Source: Desulfobacteraceae bacterium RAAP-1 (GTDB lineage: Bacteria > Desulfobacterota > Desulfobacteria > Desulfobacterales > Desulfatirhabdiaceae). Taken from it: DNA of 64,000 bases. The position numbers and the translations under genes are program-made. Within the stretch, counting starts at the first letter, position 1, and the number at the start of each line of letters is the position of its first letter. This document shows positions 16,344 through 24,960 of this stretch, piece by piece. A model generated the notes under the pieces. That model ran no database searches. It worked only from the letters and a program-made list of their open reading frames with translations, and was not told the DNA's origin. Location of the stretch: assembly GCA_001443525.1 (NCBI GenBank), contig LKPX01000010.1:1-64000 (forward strand). Direction: 5' to 3'.

Positions 16344-18944
16344 TCAATGTGCTGCCAGCAGTGTTTGGATATCCTGCCGGAGTTTCTGATCGTAGTATGC
16401 GACAGAAGCCGGGTGGGCCATGATCATATCGAGCTGGCGGGTGTGAAGTGTAAGATATCCCAGGATTTCAAGCCGCTTTTCCATGTAGGCCATATCGTGG
16501 TTTTCGATCCGGGATACCAGATGATCTTCCCGCGTTTCCACCCTGAAGCCCGATTCCTGAAGGATGTCTTTAATGAAATAAACGCGTTTGAGCCTTCGGG
16601 TATTATCTGCGGCGCCTCCCTTGAACTGAAAACAGACATAGTTTTCCCGCGGTCTTTCGCTGATCAGGGCTTCAATCGTTGAAAAATGATATCCGAGACG
16701 GGAACTTAAACTGCAATAATGTTTTGAAATCATGAAGTAGTTGCGCTCCGCATAGGCAGAGCGCACACCGGATGTCAGCGCCGTATTGGTGGTGGATTGA
16801 TATATTACCGCCATCAGCCCCTTGCGGTCAATGGCTGGAGGTCCTTCCCAGGGAATGGATACAAATCCTCTCCAGAACGCCTGCATGGGAATAGAGTCGA
16901 TATTCTCCAGACGGACATATTTACCGGAAACCTCTTCTCTGAATCCGTCGTCCAGGTTCAAAACCCACCACTGCATGGGGACCTTATAAAAAAGCTGTTT
17001 ACTTGAACGTTCCGAAAAATTGTGATCTTTTCCGAAATTGAACATTTCGATGACCGATTTTTCGTGAATAAAGCGGGTAATGTCATGAAACGTGTTGCAG
17101 CGGGATGGATTAAATTCCGGTGAATCCGGATCCAGAAGTCGCAGCGGAAGAATATGAGTGCTGATGTTTTTCAGCATTTCATAGATCGGACTGCCTGCCA
17201 TCCGGTTGACCCGGGTCTTTGGGGGACCACTTGGCGCCGGTATGACGCCGTCATAAATGGATCTGCGATTGGCATTAACAGTAACCATTTGATTTTGTTG
17301 TATCATGTTGGATACACCAGGGATGCCGAACACGGCAGGAACTCCAAATTCTCTGGCGACGTTGGCCAGATGGCCGGCGAACCCGCCCTGTTCGGTGATT
17401 ACCGCGGACGCACGGCCGAGTAAAGACGCCCAGCGAGGCAGCGCCTGACGTGCCACCAGAACGGCGCCTTCAGGAAATGCCAGCACATCCACATTCCGGT
17501 CCACCCAATAGACCCTGCCAGTGGCAAATCCCGGACTGGCTGTGATGCCTCCGGAAACCAGAAGCCTCTTTTCAAGTTTTGTATCTAAAATGTCCGCAGG
17601 CTCCTGGACACCTGCAATCTGTTGCAACGGACGGCATTGCAGAATATATATGGCGCCATTGTCGGCGATAGCCCATTCGATGTCCTGCGGCGTTCCGTAA
17701 TGCGCCTCAATGCGAAGAGCCAGTTCCGCCAGTTGTCCGGTTTGCCGGTCTGTCAGGCAGGGCTGGGTGCTTTCCTCAGCGCTTAAATCCATCCTGCAGA
17801 CACCTTCCTGGGGATAACAGACAAATTTTCGTTCCTTGATTCCGATGGATTTGTGAAGCAGCGTTATCGGCCGGGTGCGAGACATTACGAAAACATCCGT
17901 TGCCACGCTGCCATCCACCACGGATTTGGGAAGCCCCCATACCGCATTGATAGAAACGCCGTCATCCTGGCCGGATACCGGGTTTCTGGAATAGATAACC
18001 CCACCGGACGCCGCCTTGACCATGACCAGACATCCTACGCACATCAGAATATCTTCATCCCTGAAACCCTTGTTCATCCGGTAGGTAATGGCCTGTAAGC
18101 TGTATTTGCTGGCGATGACTTCCTTGTATGCCTGAAATACATTTTCAAAGCTGACATTGAGTTCAGATCGGTACTGTCCTGCAAACGAGCTGCCTTCGGA
18201 ATCTTCGCCGAGCGCACTGCTGCGAAAGGCGGCGGTGATGCTTTCCCCGTTTTCGGCTTCAAGGTCTTCCCAGGCGTTTCGAATGGCCATTTCAAGGTCG
18301 TCGGGAATACGGGCGCGAATGATAAGCTGTTGCGCTGCTGCGCTGAATGTATAAAGCGACTCGATATCGCCGCTTTCAATGGACTGAAATCGTCGATCTA
18401 TTTCGGTCTGAAGGTTATTATAATCCATTAGACGTTTGAAAGCGGAGGATGTGATGACAAAACCTGCGGGTGTCCGGATGTGTATTCGGTTTCTGACTTC
18501 ACCGAGATTGGCCATTTTACTGCCCGCAACATCGGCCATATCTTTGTCCAGGGCGCTTAGAGGAAGAACCATACGGACTTCCGGGATGCTGCGGGTTTGC
18601 TTGAGGATACCGTCAATGGCATTTTGGATGGCAGTGAATCGTTCATTCAGTTCCAGGTATTTTCCAGGCGCCAGTTGATGAAGATTTTGAACCATCCGGA
18701 ATACATTGACGGAAATGGATGTCGCACTGGAGCGGATAAATGGCATGCCAAATGTTTCTTCCCCTTGAAGCGCCTGCTCCATCTCTGCCATCACTTCAAG
18801 AGATCGGTTATTGGCGCTCAGGAGCAGTTTGAAATTATGATACCGCTCCTTGAACGCCACACGAAGTTTTTCGACGGTTGCAGGGTCTTCAGGCGGTGAA
18901 TTGCATGAAAACAAATTCCTGAAAATATCACGGAGTTTTTTCAT
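16344..18944 (-). CDS. PEP synthase/PPDK-like protein without PEP-binding barrel
   Basis: An 866-residue protein. After about 115 residues of helical leader comes a PPDK_N/PEP-synthase ATP-grasp domain (LGEVRNRI and TPAGFVITSSAF near 145-165, AAFRSSALGEDSEGSSFAGQY near 240-260, IEWAIADNGAIYILQCRPLQ near 440). The phosphohistidine domain follows, with EQGGFAGHLANVAREFGVPAVFG around His525, so the swivelling catalytic His is kept. The family's C-terminal PEP/pyruvate TIM barrel is absent; about 280 unfamiliar residues take its place. It may phosphorylate something other than pyruvate, or act as a sensor. It is the last gene of the receiver/kinase/TSUP operon, 20 bases after the small membrane protein. 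Confidence 0.85.
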   Translation of the reverse strand: MKKLRDIFRNLFSCNSPPEDPATVEKLRVAFKERYHNFKLLLSANNRSLEVMAEMEQALQGEETFGMPFIRSSATSISVNVFRMVQNLHQLAPGKYLELNERFTAIQNAIDGILKQTRSIPEVRMVLPLSALDKDMADVAGSKMANLGEVRNRIHIRTPAGFVITSSAFKRLMDYNNLQTEIDRRFQSIESGDIESLYTFSAAAQQLIIRARIPDDLEMAIRNAWEDLEAENGESITAAFRSSALGEDSEGSSFAGQYRSELNVSFENVFQAYKEVIASKYSLQAITYRMNKGFRDEDILMCVGCLVMVKAASGGVIYSRNPVSGQDDGVSINAVWGLPKSVVDGSVATDVFVMSRTRPITLLHKSIGIKERKFVCYPQEGVCRMDLSAEESTQPCLTDRQTGQLAELALRIEAHYGTPQDIEWAIADNGAIYILQCRPLQQIAGVQEPADILDTKLEKRLLVSGGITASPGFATGRVYWVDRNVDVLAFPEGAVLVARQALPRWASLLGRASAVITEQGGFAGHLANVAREFGVPAVFGIPGVSNMIQQNQMVTVNANRRSIYDGVIPAPSGPPKTRVNRMAGSPIYEMLKNISTHILPLRLLDPDSPEFNPSRCNTFHDITRFIHEKSVIEMFNFGKDHNFSERSSKQLFYKVPMQWWVLNLDDGFREEVSGKYVRLENIDSIPMQAFWRGFVSIPWEGPPAIDRKGLMAVIYQSTTNTALTSGVRSAYAERNYFMISKHYCSLSSRLGYHFSTIEALISERPRENYVCFQFKGGAADNTRRLKRVYFIKDILQESGFRVETREDHLVSRIENHDMAYMEKRLEILGYLTLHTRQLDMIMAHPASVAYYDQKLRQDIQTLLAAH

Positions 18945-18964
18945 TACCGGAAAAGCCCTGCCTG

Positions 18965-19657
18965 TCAGTGTTCAAGCCTTAGTCCCCATCCCTCAAACAT
19001 AAAGAGAAAGGCAAATCCGTACCACACAGTATAAACCACATAAAACATCAGCGAAAGCGTCACCAGCGTCCATTTATCAGCGATGTTCTGCGGCTGTACC
19101 CCGTAATAATTGTATGCACATTCCACCGCCCTTTTATTTATACCTGCAATAAATGCGGTTTCTGCAAATTTTTTCTGTTTATCAAGGTTCTTACTCATAC
19201 TTTTCCATGCTTCCCACCAATTATACAGTGACTGCCTTTCATCGATCCCGTACTTGGTTCTGAGCTTATCGCCCTGATTCTTAAACATCATGTCTGAATC
19301 TTCAAGACAATTTAAAATCATGGCGTTCAGATCTCCACTGACTTTGATTTCTGCGCCCGTCACTTCGACTGTTGTACCGGACGACTGTTTCAAAAGCGCC
19401 GCCGTTTCTGCGGCCTGTTTTTCGTTTTTCATCGAGAAAGATACCATAATGTTCTTTCCGGTCATTTTGGCGTTTTTGGTTTTAAGCGCCGGAATATAGT
19501 AGGCGGAACCCTTGGAAATGGAATTATAAAGGTCGTCCAGATAATTCAAACCATTTTTACCCTCGCCGAAGATGGGCATGAATATCAATGTCAGTACGAT
19601 TAAAAATACCACCATCAGTACAGCCCCTTTTGTAAACTCCTTTTTGTTGGCCAGCAT
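18965..19657 (-). CDS. unknown protein with two membrane helices
   Basis: A 230-residue protein with one hydrophobic helix near the N-terminus (about residues 12-32) and one near the C-terminus (about 200-222). The 165 residues between, probably extracytoplasmic, include a region resembling a small alpha/beta fold (KNIMVSFSMKNEKQAAETAALL, then VTGAEIKVSGDL) and a W-rich YNWWEAWKSM segment. I do not recognise a family. It starts in a TGATG overlap with the end of the TSUP transporter gene, so the two are translated together, and it probably serves as the transporter's membrane partner. Confidence 0.8.
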   Translation of the reverse strand: MLANKKEFTKGAVLMVVFLIVLTLIFMPIFGEGKNGLNYLDDLYNSISKGSAYYIPALKTKNAKMTGKNIMVSFSMKNEKQAAETAALLKQSSGTTVEVTGAEIKVSGDLNAMILNCLEDSDMMFKNQGDKLRTKYGIDERQSLYNWWEAWKSMSKNLDKQKKFAETAFIAGINKRAVECAYNYYGVQPQNIADKWTLVTLSLMFYVVYTVWYGFAFLFMFEGWGLRLEH

Positions 19658-20937
19658 CAGATATCCTCCCCTTTGAGTTTTTTGATGTTTACAACAAATG
19701 TGCCGATCACCCAGACTGCAAACGCTCCGACCACAATCCAGAAAATGATGGCGCCGGTTCTATCCAGCATCACAGATGTGCTTTTGGAGAGGGAAATAAA
19801 TTCCATGTCCGCCAGTTTTTTGGGAAGAGCGAATAACCGGTTCACAAAACCTGCCAGAACCGATAATGCATAAAATCCGCGGATAGCGATTCCCGGGACC
19901 ACCTTGGTAACCAGTGCACCCAGTTGAATTCCCAGAAGAGAGCCTAGAAGCATTCCCATCGCCAGGGTGTAAAAGATAAATCCGTAAATAGCGTATTGAG
20001 CGACACCGGCGTAGCCGGAGGTGAAAATGATTTGAAAAATATCGGTGCCAACGGTTGTCAACGATGACACCCCCAGTACATAAACAAAGATGGGGAAGGT
20101 TAGAAATCCGCCTCCAACCCCCATGATGGATGCCGACAATCCAACCAGAAAGCCGCTCAGGATCAGAAATACGCAGGATATCTGACGGCCGCCGGGGATC
20201 ATGCCTTCATCGAACGTAATCATTGGAGGAATCCGAATGGCCTGGAGTTTTTTAGGCAGGTTACCTAAATCCGCGCCTTCCACTTTTTTACCATGTTCGA
20301 TCTGCACGGTGCTGGATTTTCGGGCAGACAGAAAATCCAGCAGAGAATAAAAGCCCAACCCTCCGAGCATAAGACAATATACAGTGGTAATAAACGCGTC
20401 ACTTAATATCGGGTTAATTTCATACAGCCACCGGTTGAGCATACCGCCCGTTGTTGCGCCTATTATGGCGCCGATCAAAAAAATAAAAGCCAGCGCCACT
20501 GAAATGTTTCCCAGTTTTTTATGAATGACGCTGCCCATAATTGCCTTGGCGAAAATATGAAACAAATCGGTTCCTACCGCCAGAATACCTTTAATACCGG
20601 CGCTCATCAAGGCGGGCGCTACCACAAATCCGCCGCCTGCACCGATGCATCCGGTAATCAGTCCTGCGCAGAGACCGATTAAAATCGAGGCGATGAAGAT
20701 TCCGTTGGTGTAATACGCCGGACTGTAGGCGCTCTTGTCGCCAATAAAGCTGGGCAGAGTACCAGCGATCTGATCTGCAAAGGCGAATCCCCCCAGAAGA
20801 ATGGGAATGATCAGAAGTCCCAGAATGACAAGGCGTTTACGGTCCCCCAGGATAGTCCTGGATACTTCAAGCTCCCACGCAGCATGAGCGCGGGTGCCCA
20901 TCATCATGAAACGGCCCCACTGTTTAAAAAATTTCAT
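19657..20937 (-). CDS. TSUP-family anion transporter (TauE/SafE)
   Basis: A 426-residue membrane protein of the sulfite exporter TauE/SafE (TSUP) family. It has the two-fold internal repeat of the family: GLITGCIGAGGGFVVAP near residue 85 and the matching SASIMGVGGGFLTFP near residue 265, separated by a cytoplasmic loop of about 50 residues, and about nine hydrophobic helices. Members carry sulfite, sulfonates, sulfoacetate or other small anions. The ATG at 20935-20937 follows AAGGAGCTGCATTCAT; the longer frame from 20982 has no such site. The long N-terminal region before the first helix is unusual. The substrate is not defined by sequence; sulfur oxyanions are plausible in a sulfate reducer. 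Confidence 0.88.
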   Translation of the reverse strand: MKFFKQWGRFMMMGTRAHAAWELEVSRTILGDRKRLVILGLLIIPILLGGFAFADQIAGTLPSFIGDKSAYSPAYYTNGIFIASILIGLCAGLITGCIGAGGGFVVAPALMSAGIKGILAVGTDLFHIFAKAIMGSVIHKKLGNISVALAFIFLIGAIIGATTGGMLNRWLYEINPILSDAFITTVYCLMLGGLGFYSLLDFLSARKSSTVQIEHGKKVEGADLGNLPKKLQAIRIPPMITFDEGMIPGGRQISCVFLILSGFLVGLSASIMGVGGGFLTFPIFVYVLGVSSLTTVGTDIFQIIFTSGYAGVAQYAIYGFIFYTLAMGMLLGSLLGIQLGALVTKVVPGIAIRGFYALSVLAGFVNRLFALPKKLADMEFISLSKSTSVMLDRTGAIIFWIVVGAFAVWVIGTFVVNIKKLKGEDI

Positions 20938-20987
20938 ATGAATGCAGCTCCTTTTCAATGAATAAGGTATATCAATAAACACGATAA

Positions 20988-21437
20988 TCAGACGGTTCGT
21001 GAGTCGGACATTGCAGATGGCCGGGCTGTCATCACCTCCTTGAGACGTTGTATCTTTTCCTGCTGTATGGATTTTTTCTGAAATGCATCCTGCAGCTTGT
21101 ACAACAGTTCATCGATGTTGATCGGTTTCATCAGATAATCGAACGCACCTAACTCCATGCCTTCCTGGGCAATTTCAAGACAGGCATGGCCCGTCAACAT
21201 GATAACTTCAGTCAATGGGCTTATTTTTTTGATATTTCTTAATGTTTCAATACCATCCATACCCGGCATGCGGACATCCAGAACAACGATATCCACATAA
21301 TGCTGTTTCAGATAGGCCATTGCCGCTTCGCCGCTGTTGACCCCAAATACGTTCAACTGGCGTTTCTTCATTCGTTTGAGCAGGGTTTCCAGAAAATCGA
21401 CCTCGTCATCCACAAAAAGCACTTTGAATGTTTCCAT
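20988..21437 (-). CDS. single-domain response regulator (receiver 1)
   Basis: A 149-residue CheY-like receiver with the acidic pair at residues 10-11 (FVDDE), phosphoacceptor Asp54 (VVLDVRMPGMDG), Thr in IMLTGHA and Lys in YLMKPI. A short charged tail follows and there is no output domain. Its start overlaps the stop of receiver 2 in TGATG, and it lies 50 bases before the TSUP gene. With receiver 2 it should take phosphate from the neighbouring kinase. How a receiver without output domain affects the transporter or the PEP-synthase-like protein is open. Confidence 0.92.
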   Translation of the reverse strand: METFKVLFVDDEVDFLETLLKRMKKRQLNVFGVNSGEAAMAYLKQHYVDIVVLDVRMPGMDGIETLRNIKKISPLTEVIMLTGHACLEIAQEGMELGAFDYLMKPINIDELLYKLQDAFQKKSIQQEKIQRLKEVMTARPSAMSDSRTV

Positions 21438-21841
21438 CAGAACTCCCTCCTATGTAAAGCCGTCTGCTGTATTTTCGCGGTCAGTTCTTCAAAATCACAG
21501 GGCTTTATCAGATAATCAGCCGCGCCATGCGACATACCATCGCGGGCAGCCGCCTCACATCCATGGCCGGTTAAGATGATAACCTGAAGGTCCGGAGCCA
21601 TTTTTTTTAATATTTTCAGCAGTTCGATGCCGTCCATATCCGCCATTTTTAAATCCAGAACCGCTACATCAAAGGGTTCTTTACGTAGAATCTGAACAGC
21701 TTCATACCCACTATAAGCTTTGCATACCTGGATATTGCGTTTGGCGATCCTTCGGGCAAGAACATCCACAAATCCGGCTTCATCATCTACCAGGAGAAGG
21801 CGGAGCCGTGGTTTTTCGGATAAAGACATTTCATCGGCCAT
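21437..21841 (-). CDS. single-domain response regulator (receiver 2)
   Basis: A 134-residue receiver: acidic residues in LLVDDEAGF, phosphoacceptor Asp63 (AVLDLKMADMDG), ILTGHG and YLIKP. The start at 21839-21841 uses AAGGAG located inside the end of the kinase gene, whose stop lies one base upstream. No output domain. Paralogous to receiver 1 with the same domain build, suggesting a duplication. Confidence 0.92.
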   Translation of the reverse strand: MADEMSLSEKPRLRLLLVDDEAGFVDVLARRIAKRNIQVCKAYSGYEAVQILRKEPFDVAVLDLKMADMDGIELLKILKKMAPDLQVIILTGHGCEAAARDGMSHGAADYLIKPCDFEELTAKIQQTALHRREF

Positions 21842-21842
21842 G

Positions 21843-23573
21843 TCACCGCTCCTTACACTCGTCAACCGAATGATGATTCGCATCGGGTATCGGCAGGTAA
21901 ACGGTAAATACCGTACCTACATTCAATGTACTGCGCACCCGGATTTCTCCGCCCATTTTCTGGATGATTCCATAACAGATCGCTAGCCCCAGACCAGTCC
22001 CTTTACCTACAGGTTTCGTAGTAAAAAACGGATCGAATATCCGTGAAAGATTGGCTTCCGGAATACCGGAGCCCGTGTCTGATACCTCAACCACCACATG
22101 ACGCTCTTCCCGGCGTGTATAAATAAAGAGTTGGCCGCCCTTTCTTTCCATGGCGTCTATGGCGTTATTGATCAGGTTTAAAATGACCTGCTGAAGTTCC
22201 GAAACCGGCAGCCGCAGTAAGGGCAGGTTTTCCGTCAATTCAGCGTGAATTTCCACTCTGCTCAATTTTGCCCGCTGATTCGACAGGGCTGTCAGCTCAG
22301 AAATAAGATTGTTGATCTGAACATCCTGTTGTCGAGGATCTGTTTTTCGGGCAAAGCTGAGAAGCTTGTAGGTGATATCCTTGCACCGGGCGCCCTGGGT
22401 TTTGATCTGGGTTACAGCTCGTCTGAATTCATCCAGATTTTCGGACTGGCGGAATTCTTCTTCATCGAGCAAATCCTGAATCCATCCGGCTTCCTCCACC
22501 ATGATAGCCACCGGATTGTTGATTTCATGCGCGATGCCTGCGGCCAGTTCACCTACGGAAGCCAATTTCCCGGTTTCAATCACCTGCTGATTCAATATTT
22601 CCTTTTCATGATCGGAAACGGCTATCCGGTGAACCATTCGCTTGGAAATTACAGATGCCATAATGACAATGCCGATGCCGCCAAGAACGAAAATGATGAC
22701 AGATATTGTCTGTGTTTGGTTCAGCCTGCTGAAGGCGTCTGATGCGTTCTGGCGGTATATCAGCAGCCAGTCACCGTTTTTCAGCAGCGATGCGGTGTAA
22801 ATGACCTTGACGCCGGAAGCATCCACCGTTTCGATGATATGGGCATTAACGGATTTGTTCGGAATGGTTTTTTCCTTAAAGAGCATTTTGATCACGTGCT
22901 TATCGAGATGGTTCGTAAACGTTGGCCGGGTTTGAAGATCGCCTTCCCGATTGACAATAAAAGCAAAACCCGTTTCTCCACCACGGATTTTTTTAACTAG
23001 CGTGTTAAACGCCTCAAAATCAATGGTAGCCCGTAGGATCCACGGCTTTCCATCCTGATAATTCCGAACTGCAACGACGAAATGGGGTACGCCTCTCAGC
23101 CCCAGAAACACATCACTGATGTCATAAGAGTCCGCCATTACTTTTCGAAACCAGCCGGCATCCGTATAGTGCGCTTGGGCCAAAGAGTATGGTCCTGCAT
23201 ACGCTGTCTGGTCTCCCTGGTCGTTGATCACGCCCAAATCCACCAGCACCGGCCCATATACCTGCTGCATGAGGATAAGTTGCTGTTGCAAAAACATATT
23301 TTCTGTAAATTTCTGCATAGTGACGCTTCTGGACAGATACTGGATTTCCTGAAGCTTGGTGGTTAAAAACATGTCGATGCTCATGGTATGCTTCTGAACG
23401 ATATCCATGAACTGGGCATATATTTTCTCCTTATAAGAGATTCTGAACTGATAAAATATGGTACTGCTGACCAGAAACACAGGAATGAAAGACACCGTCA
23501 TGATGGTGACCAGCATTTTGTGCATCAGAGCTTTATAGTAAGCTGTCTGTTCAAATTGCGATGGCGTTGTCAT
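21843..23573 (-). CDS. sensor histidine kinase with dCache-like sensor
   Basis: A 576-residue membrane kinase. Two helices (about residues 20-40 and 290-310) bracket a 240-residue extracytoplasmic part reading as a dCache sensor ([17 protein letters not shown] near 127-142, [10 protein letters not shown] near 177-186, [14 protein letters not shown] near 198-211). A HisKA region with phosphoacceptor His349 ([13 protein letters not shown]) follows, then HATPase_c with N box ([10 protein letters not shown]), G1 (DTGSGIP), F and G2 (GKGTGLGL) motifs. Start chosen at 23571-23573; upstream codons overlap the previous gene. dCache sensors often bind small organic or amino acids; the ligand is unknown. 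Partners are the three flanking receivers. Confidence 0.93.
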   Translation of the reverse strand: MTTPSQFEQTAYYKALMHKMLVTIMTVSFIPVFLVSSTIFYQFRISYKEKIYAQFMDIVQKHTMSIDMFLTTKLQEIQYLSRSVTMQKFTENMFLQQQLILMQQVYGPVLVDLGVINDQGDQTAYAGPYSLAQAHYTDAGWFRKVMADSYDISDVFLGLRGVPHFVVAVRNYQDGKPWILRATIDFEAFNTLVKKIRGGETGFAFIVNREGDLQTRPTFTNHLDKHVIKMLFKEKTIPNKSVNAHIIETVDASGVKVIYTASLLKNGDWLLIYRQNASDAFSRLNQTQTISVIIFVLGGIGIVIMASVISKRMVHRIAVSDHEKEILNQQVIETGKLASVGELAAGIAHEINNPVAIMVEEAGWIQDLLDEEEFRQSENLDEFRRAVTQIKTQGARCKDITYKLLSFARKTDPRQQDVQINNLISELTALSNQRAKLSRVEIHAELTENLPLLRLPVSELQQVILNLINNAIDAMERKGGQLFIYTRREERHVVVEVSDTGSGIPEANLSRIFDPFFTTKPVGKGTGLGLAICYGIIQKMGGEIRVRSTLNVGTVFTVYLPIPDANHHSVDECKER

Positions 23574-23577
23574 GACA

Positions 23578-23946
23578 TCATTCCATTTCAAGAATATCTT
23601 TGATGGCATGTTTCAGGTGATCGATACTGCTGCCCCTTTTTTCCACAAAAATAACCGGGCATGAAGCATCCAGTTGATGAATGACCTCTGTCAGCAGTGA
23701 GTGAACTACCACCGGCATTTGAGGATATGTGTGATGGATATACCGGATGAGCGATATGTCGGTGACATCCGGCATGTCGGGATCCAGAATGAGTATATCG
23801 GGCAAAACGGTCTGAATGCGCTGCATCATTTCCTGACCTGTGCTGGCAAGCTGAACCTGACAGCCATCAGCCTGCAGCTCCCGTTTCAGAAATTCCCGTA
23901 CATGCGGATTTCGATCTGCAATCAGCAGCGTGATCTGTGCATTCAC
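23578..23946 (-). CDS. receiver-domain protein (receiver 3)
   Basis: A 122-residue receiver beginning at GTG 23944-23946, which has AAAGG seven bases upstream. Asp55 in ILILDPDMPD is the probable phosphoacceptor. The receiver is more diverged than the other two: the usual Thr and Lys region reads VVHSLLTE and IFVEKRGS. The frame continues upstream to 24036, but that part is translated from a palindromic repeat and is not credible as protein. First gene of the kinase operon, four bases before the kinase. Confidence 0.82.
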   Translation of the reverse strand: MNAQITLLIADRNPHVREFLKRELQADGCQVQLASTGQEMMQRIQTVLPDILILDPDMPDVTDISLIRYIHHTYPQMPVVVHSLLTEVIHQLDASCPVIFVEKRGSSIDHLKHAIKDILEME

Positions 23947-23972
23947 AACGGATACCTTTATTCTTGATTCTT

Positions 23973-24097
23973 GACGGCTTCGTAAAATGCCAACATGCGT
24001 ACGTTGCGCTGCATCCCTCGTCGTTGCAGCGTACAATCAGTACGCTGTGCTCCTCAGAATTTGCACGTTGTGCCTGCAAACATTTTTCAAAGCCGTC
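23973..24097. repeat. nested palindromic repeat, copy A
   Basis: A 125-base element beginning GACGGCTTCG and ending AAAGCCGTC, so the ends are imperfect inverted repeats. At its centre is a second inverted repeat CAGCGTAC (24027-24034) / GTACGCTG (24040-24047). It shares outer-end and centre design with copies at 26679 and 43700. It lies upstream of receiver 3. Confidence 0.7.
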
Positions 24098-24761
24098 CGA
24101 ATTTGGACTTTTTACAAGAGCATCATTCTTTATTCGGTTCGAAGGAACATCGGCTTATCGGTGTGCGGCTGCCGAACGTTTCTTGGGTGATGTTTATACG
24201 GGACAGCAATTCATATGCCATAAGGCCAAGCGCAGCACTTTAAGGTATAATGATTTAATATTGTTATTGATAAGACGGGGCTTGAAATATCGGGAGACGT
24301 GAAATGGCGGTTTTGTTTTGTCAGTATTTTTTACAGAATGTAAACGCTGCTGAACCATCAGATATTTACTCTCTGTTCAAAAACGATGCGTTAACGTGTC
24401 ACCTCCGGTTAAAAGTGAACCCACCTTACCGTTTTTGATGGGCCTACCCCAAAGTTGACGGTCTCTCAAAAACCAGATTTTTATAACCAATAAATTCAAG
24501 ATGTTATTGTTGTAAAAATAGGCTAAAACCGACTTTTTACGAGGCCATCATATTTGATTTATACAAGAAAAGATGAGTTAAGCGGGGATCAGAAAGAAAT
24601 CGGATATGGACAAAGTTGGTGGTTCCAGTCATGCTGGATGGGGCGAAGCCTTTTTATGGAAGGGTAGCTGCATATCATTTTGTCGGCAAGCGCACCTTCG
24701 GTTTGATCGGCATCGAATTCGCTTCCTGATTAGCTGGAACAAGTGAAGTTGTTTCAGGTAA
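24098..24761. other. gene-free stretch, 664 bases
   Basis: I see no convincing gene here. It holds two single-ended motifs related to the palindromic repeats, GACTTTTTACAAGAGCATCA (from 24106) and GACTTTTTACGAGGCCATCA (from about 24532). A segment near 24400-24425 (GGTTAAAAGTGAACCCACC) resembles an insertion-sequence end but has no transposase or partner end. The rest looks like unconstrained spacer. Confidence 0.5.
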
Positions 24762-24837
24762 TGGTACGCCCGGCTGGACTTGAACCAGCGATCTTCAGCT
24801 CCGGAGGCTGACGCCCTATCCCCTGGGCTACGGGCGC
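24762..24837 (-). tRNA. tRNA-Arg (CCG)
   Basis: A 76-base tRNA including encoded CCA. The acceptor stem GCGCCCG pairs with CGGGCGT (one G-T), the D arm contains AGGGGATAGGGC, the anticodon loop TCCGGAG gives anticodon CCG (Arg), and the T arm reads GCTGGTTCAAGTCCAGC. A near-consensus promoter lies about 50 bases upstream. Confidence 0.95.
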
Positions 24838-24892
24838 ATGCGCGAACAGTTAGAAATCGGGACACACCAGCTCCACTCGACTTCTCTTAAGG

Positions 24893-24921
24893 ATAATAGG
24901 TGAATTTTTACCGGAAGTCAA
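24893..24921 (-). promoter_or_regulatory. sigma-70 promoter of tRNA-Arg
   Basis: On the minus strand TTGACT (24921-24916), a 17-base spacer and TATTAT (24898-24893), five of six and five of six matches to consensus at ideal spacing. The predicted start near 24886 is about 50 bases before the mature tRNA 5' end. Confidence 0.8.
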
Positions 24922-24960
24922 GTTCGATGAACTCATAAAAGTTCAGGAACCAGAATACCG

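Noticed and set aside
23973-24097. Possibility that the nested palindromes form a CRISPR array
   Set aside because: The copies are thousands of bases apart, internally palindromic, and there are no regular spacers or cas genes.
24398-24425. GGTTAAAAGTGAACCCACC, resembling the end of an IS21-like insertion sequence
   Set aside because: No second end, no target duplication and no transposase or helper ATPase nearby; too short to support a mobile element.
24629-24865. 78-codon frame over tRNA-Arg
   Set aside because: Its sequence is the translated tRNA, a common annotation artefact.
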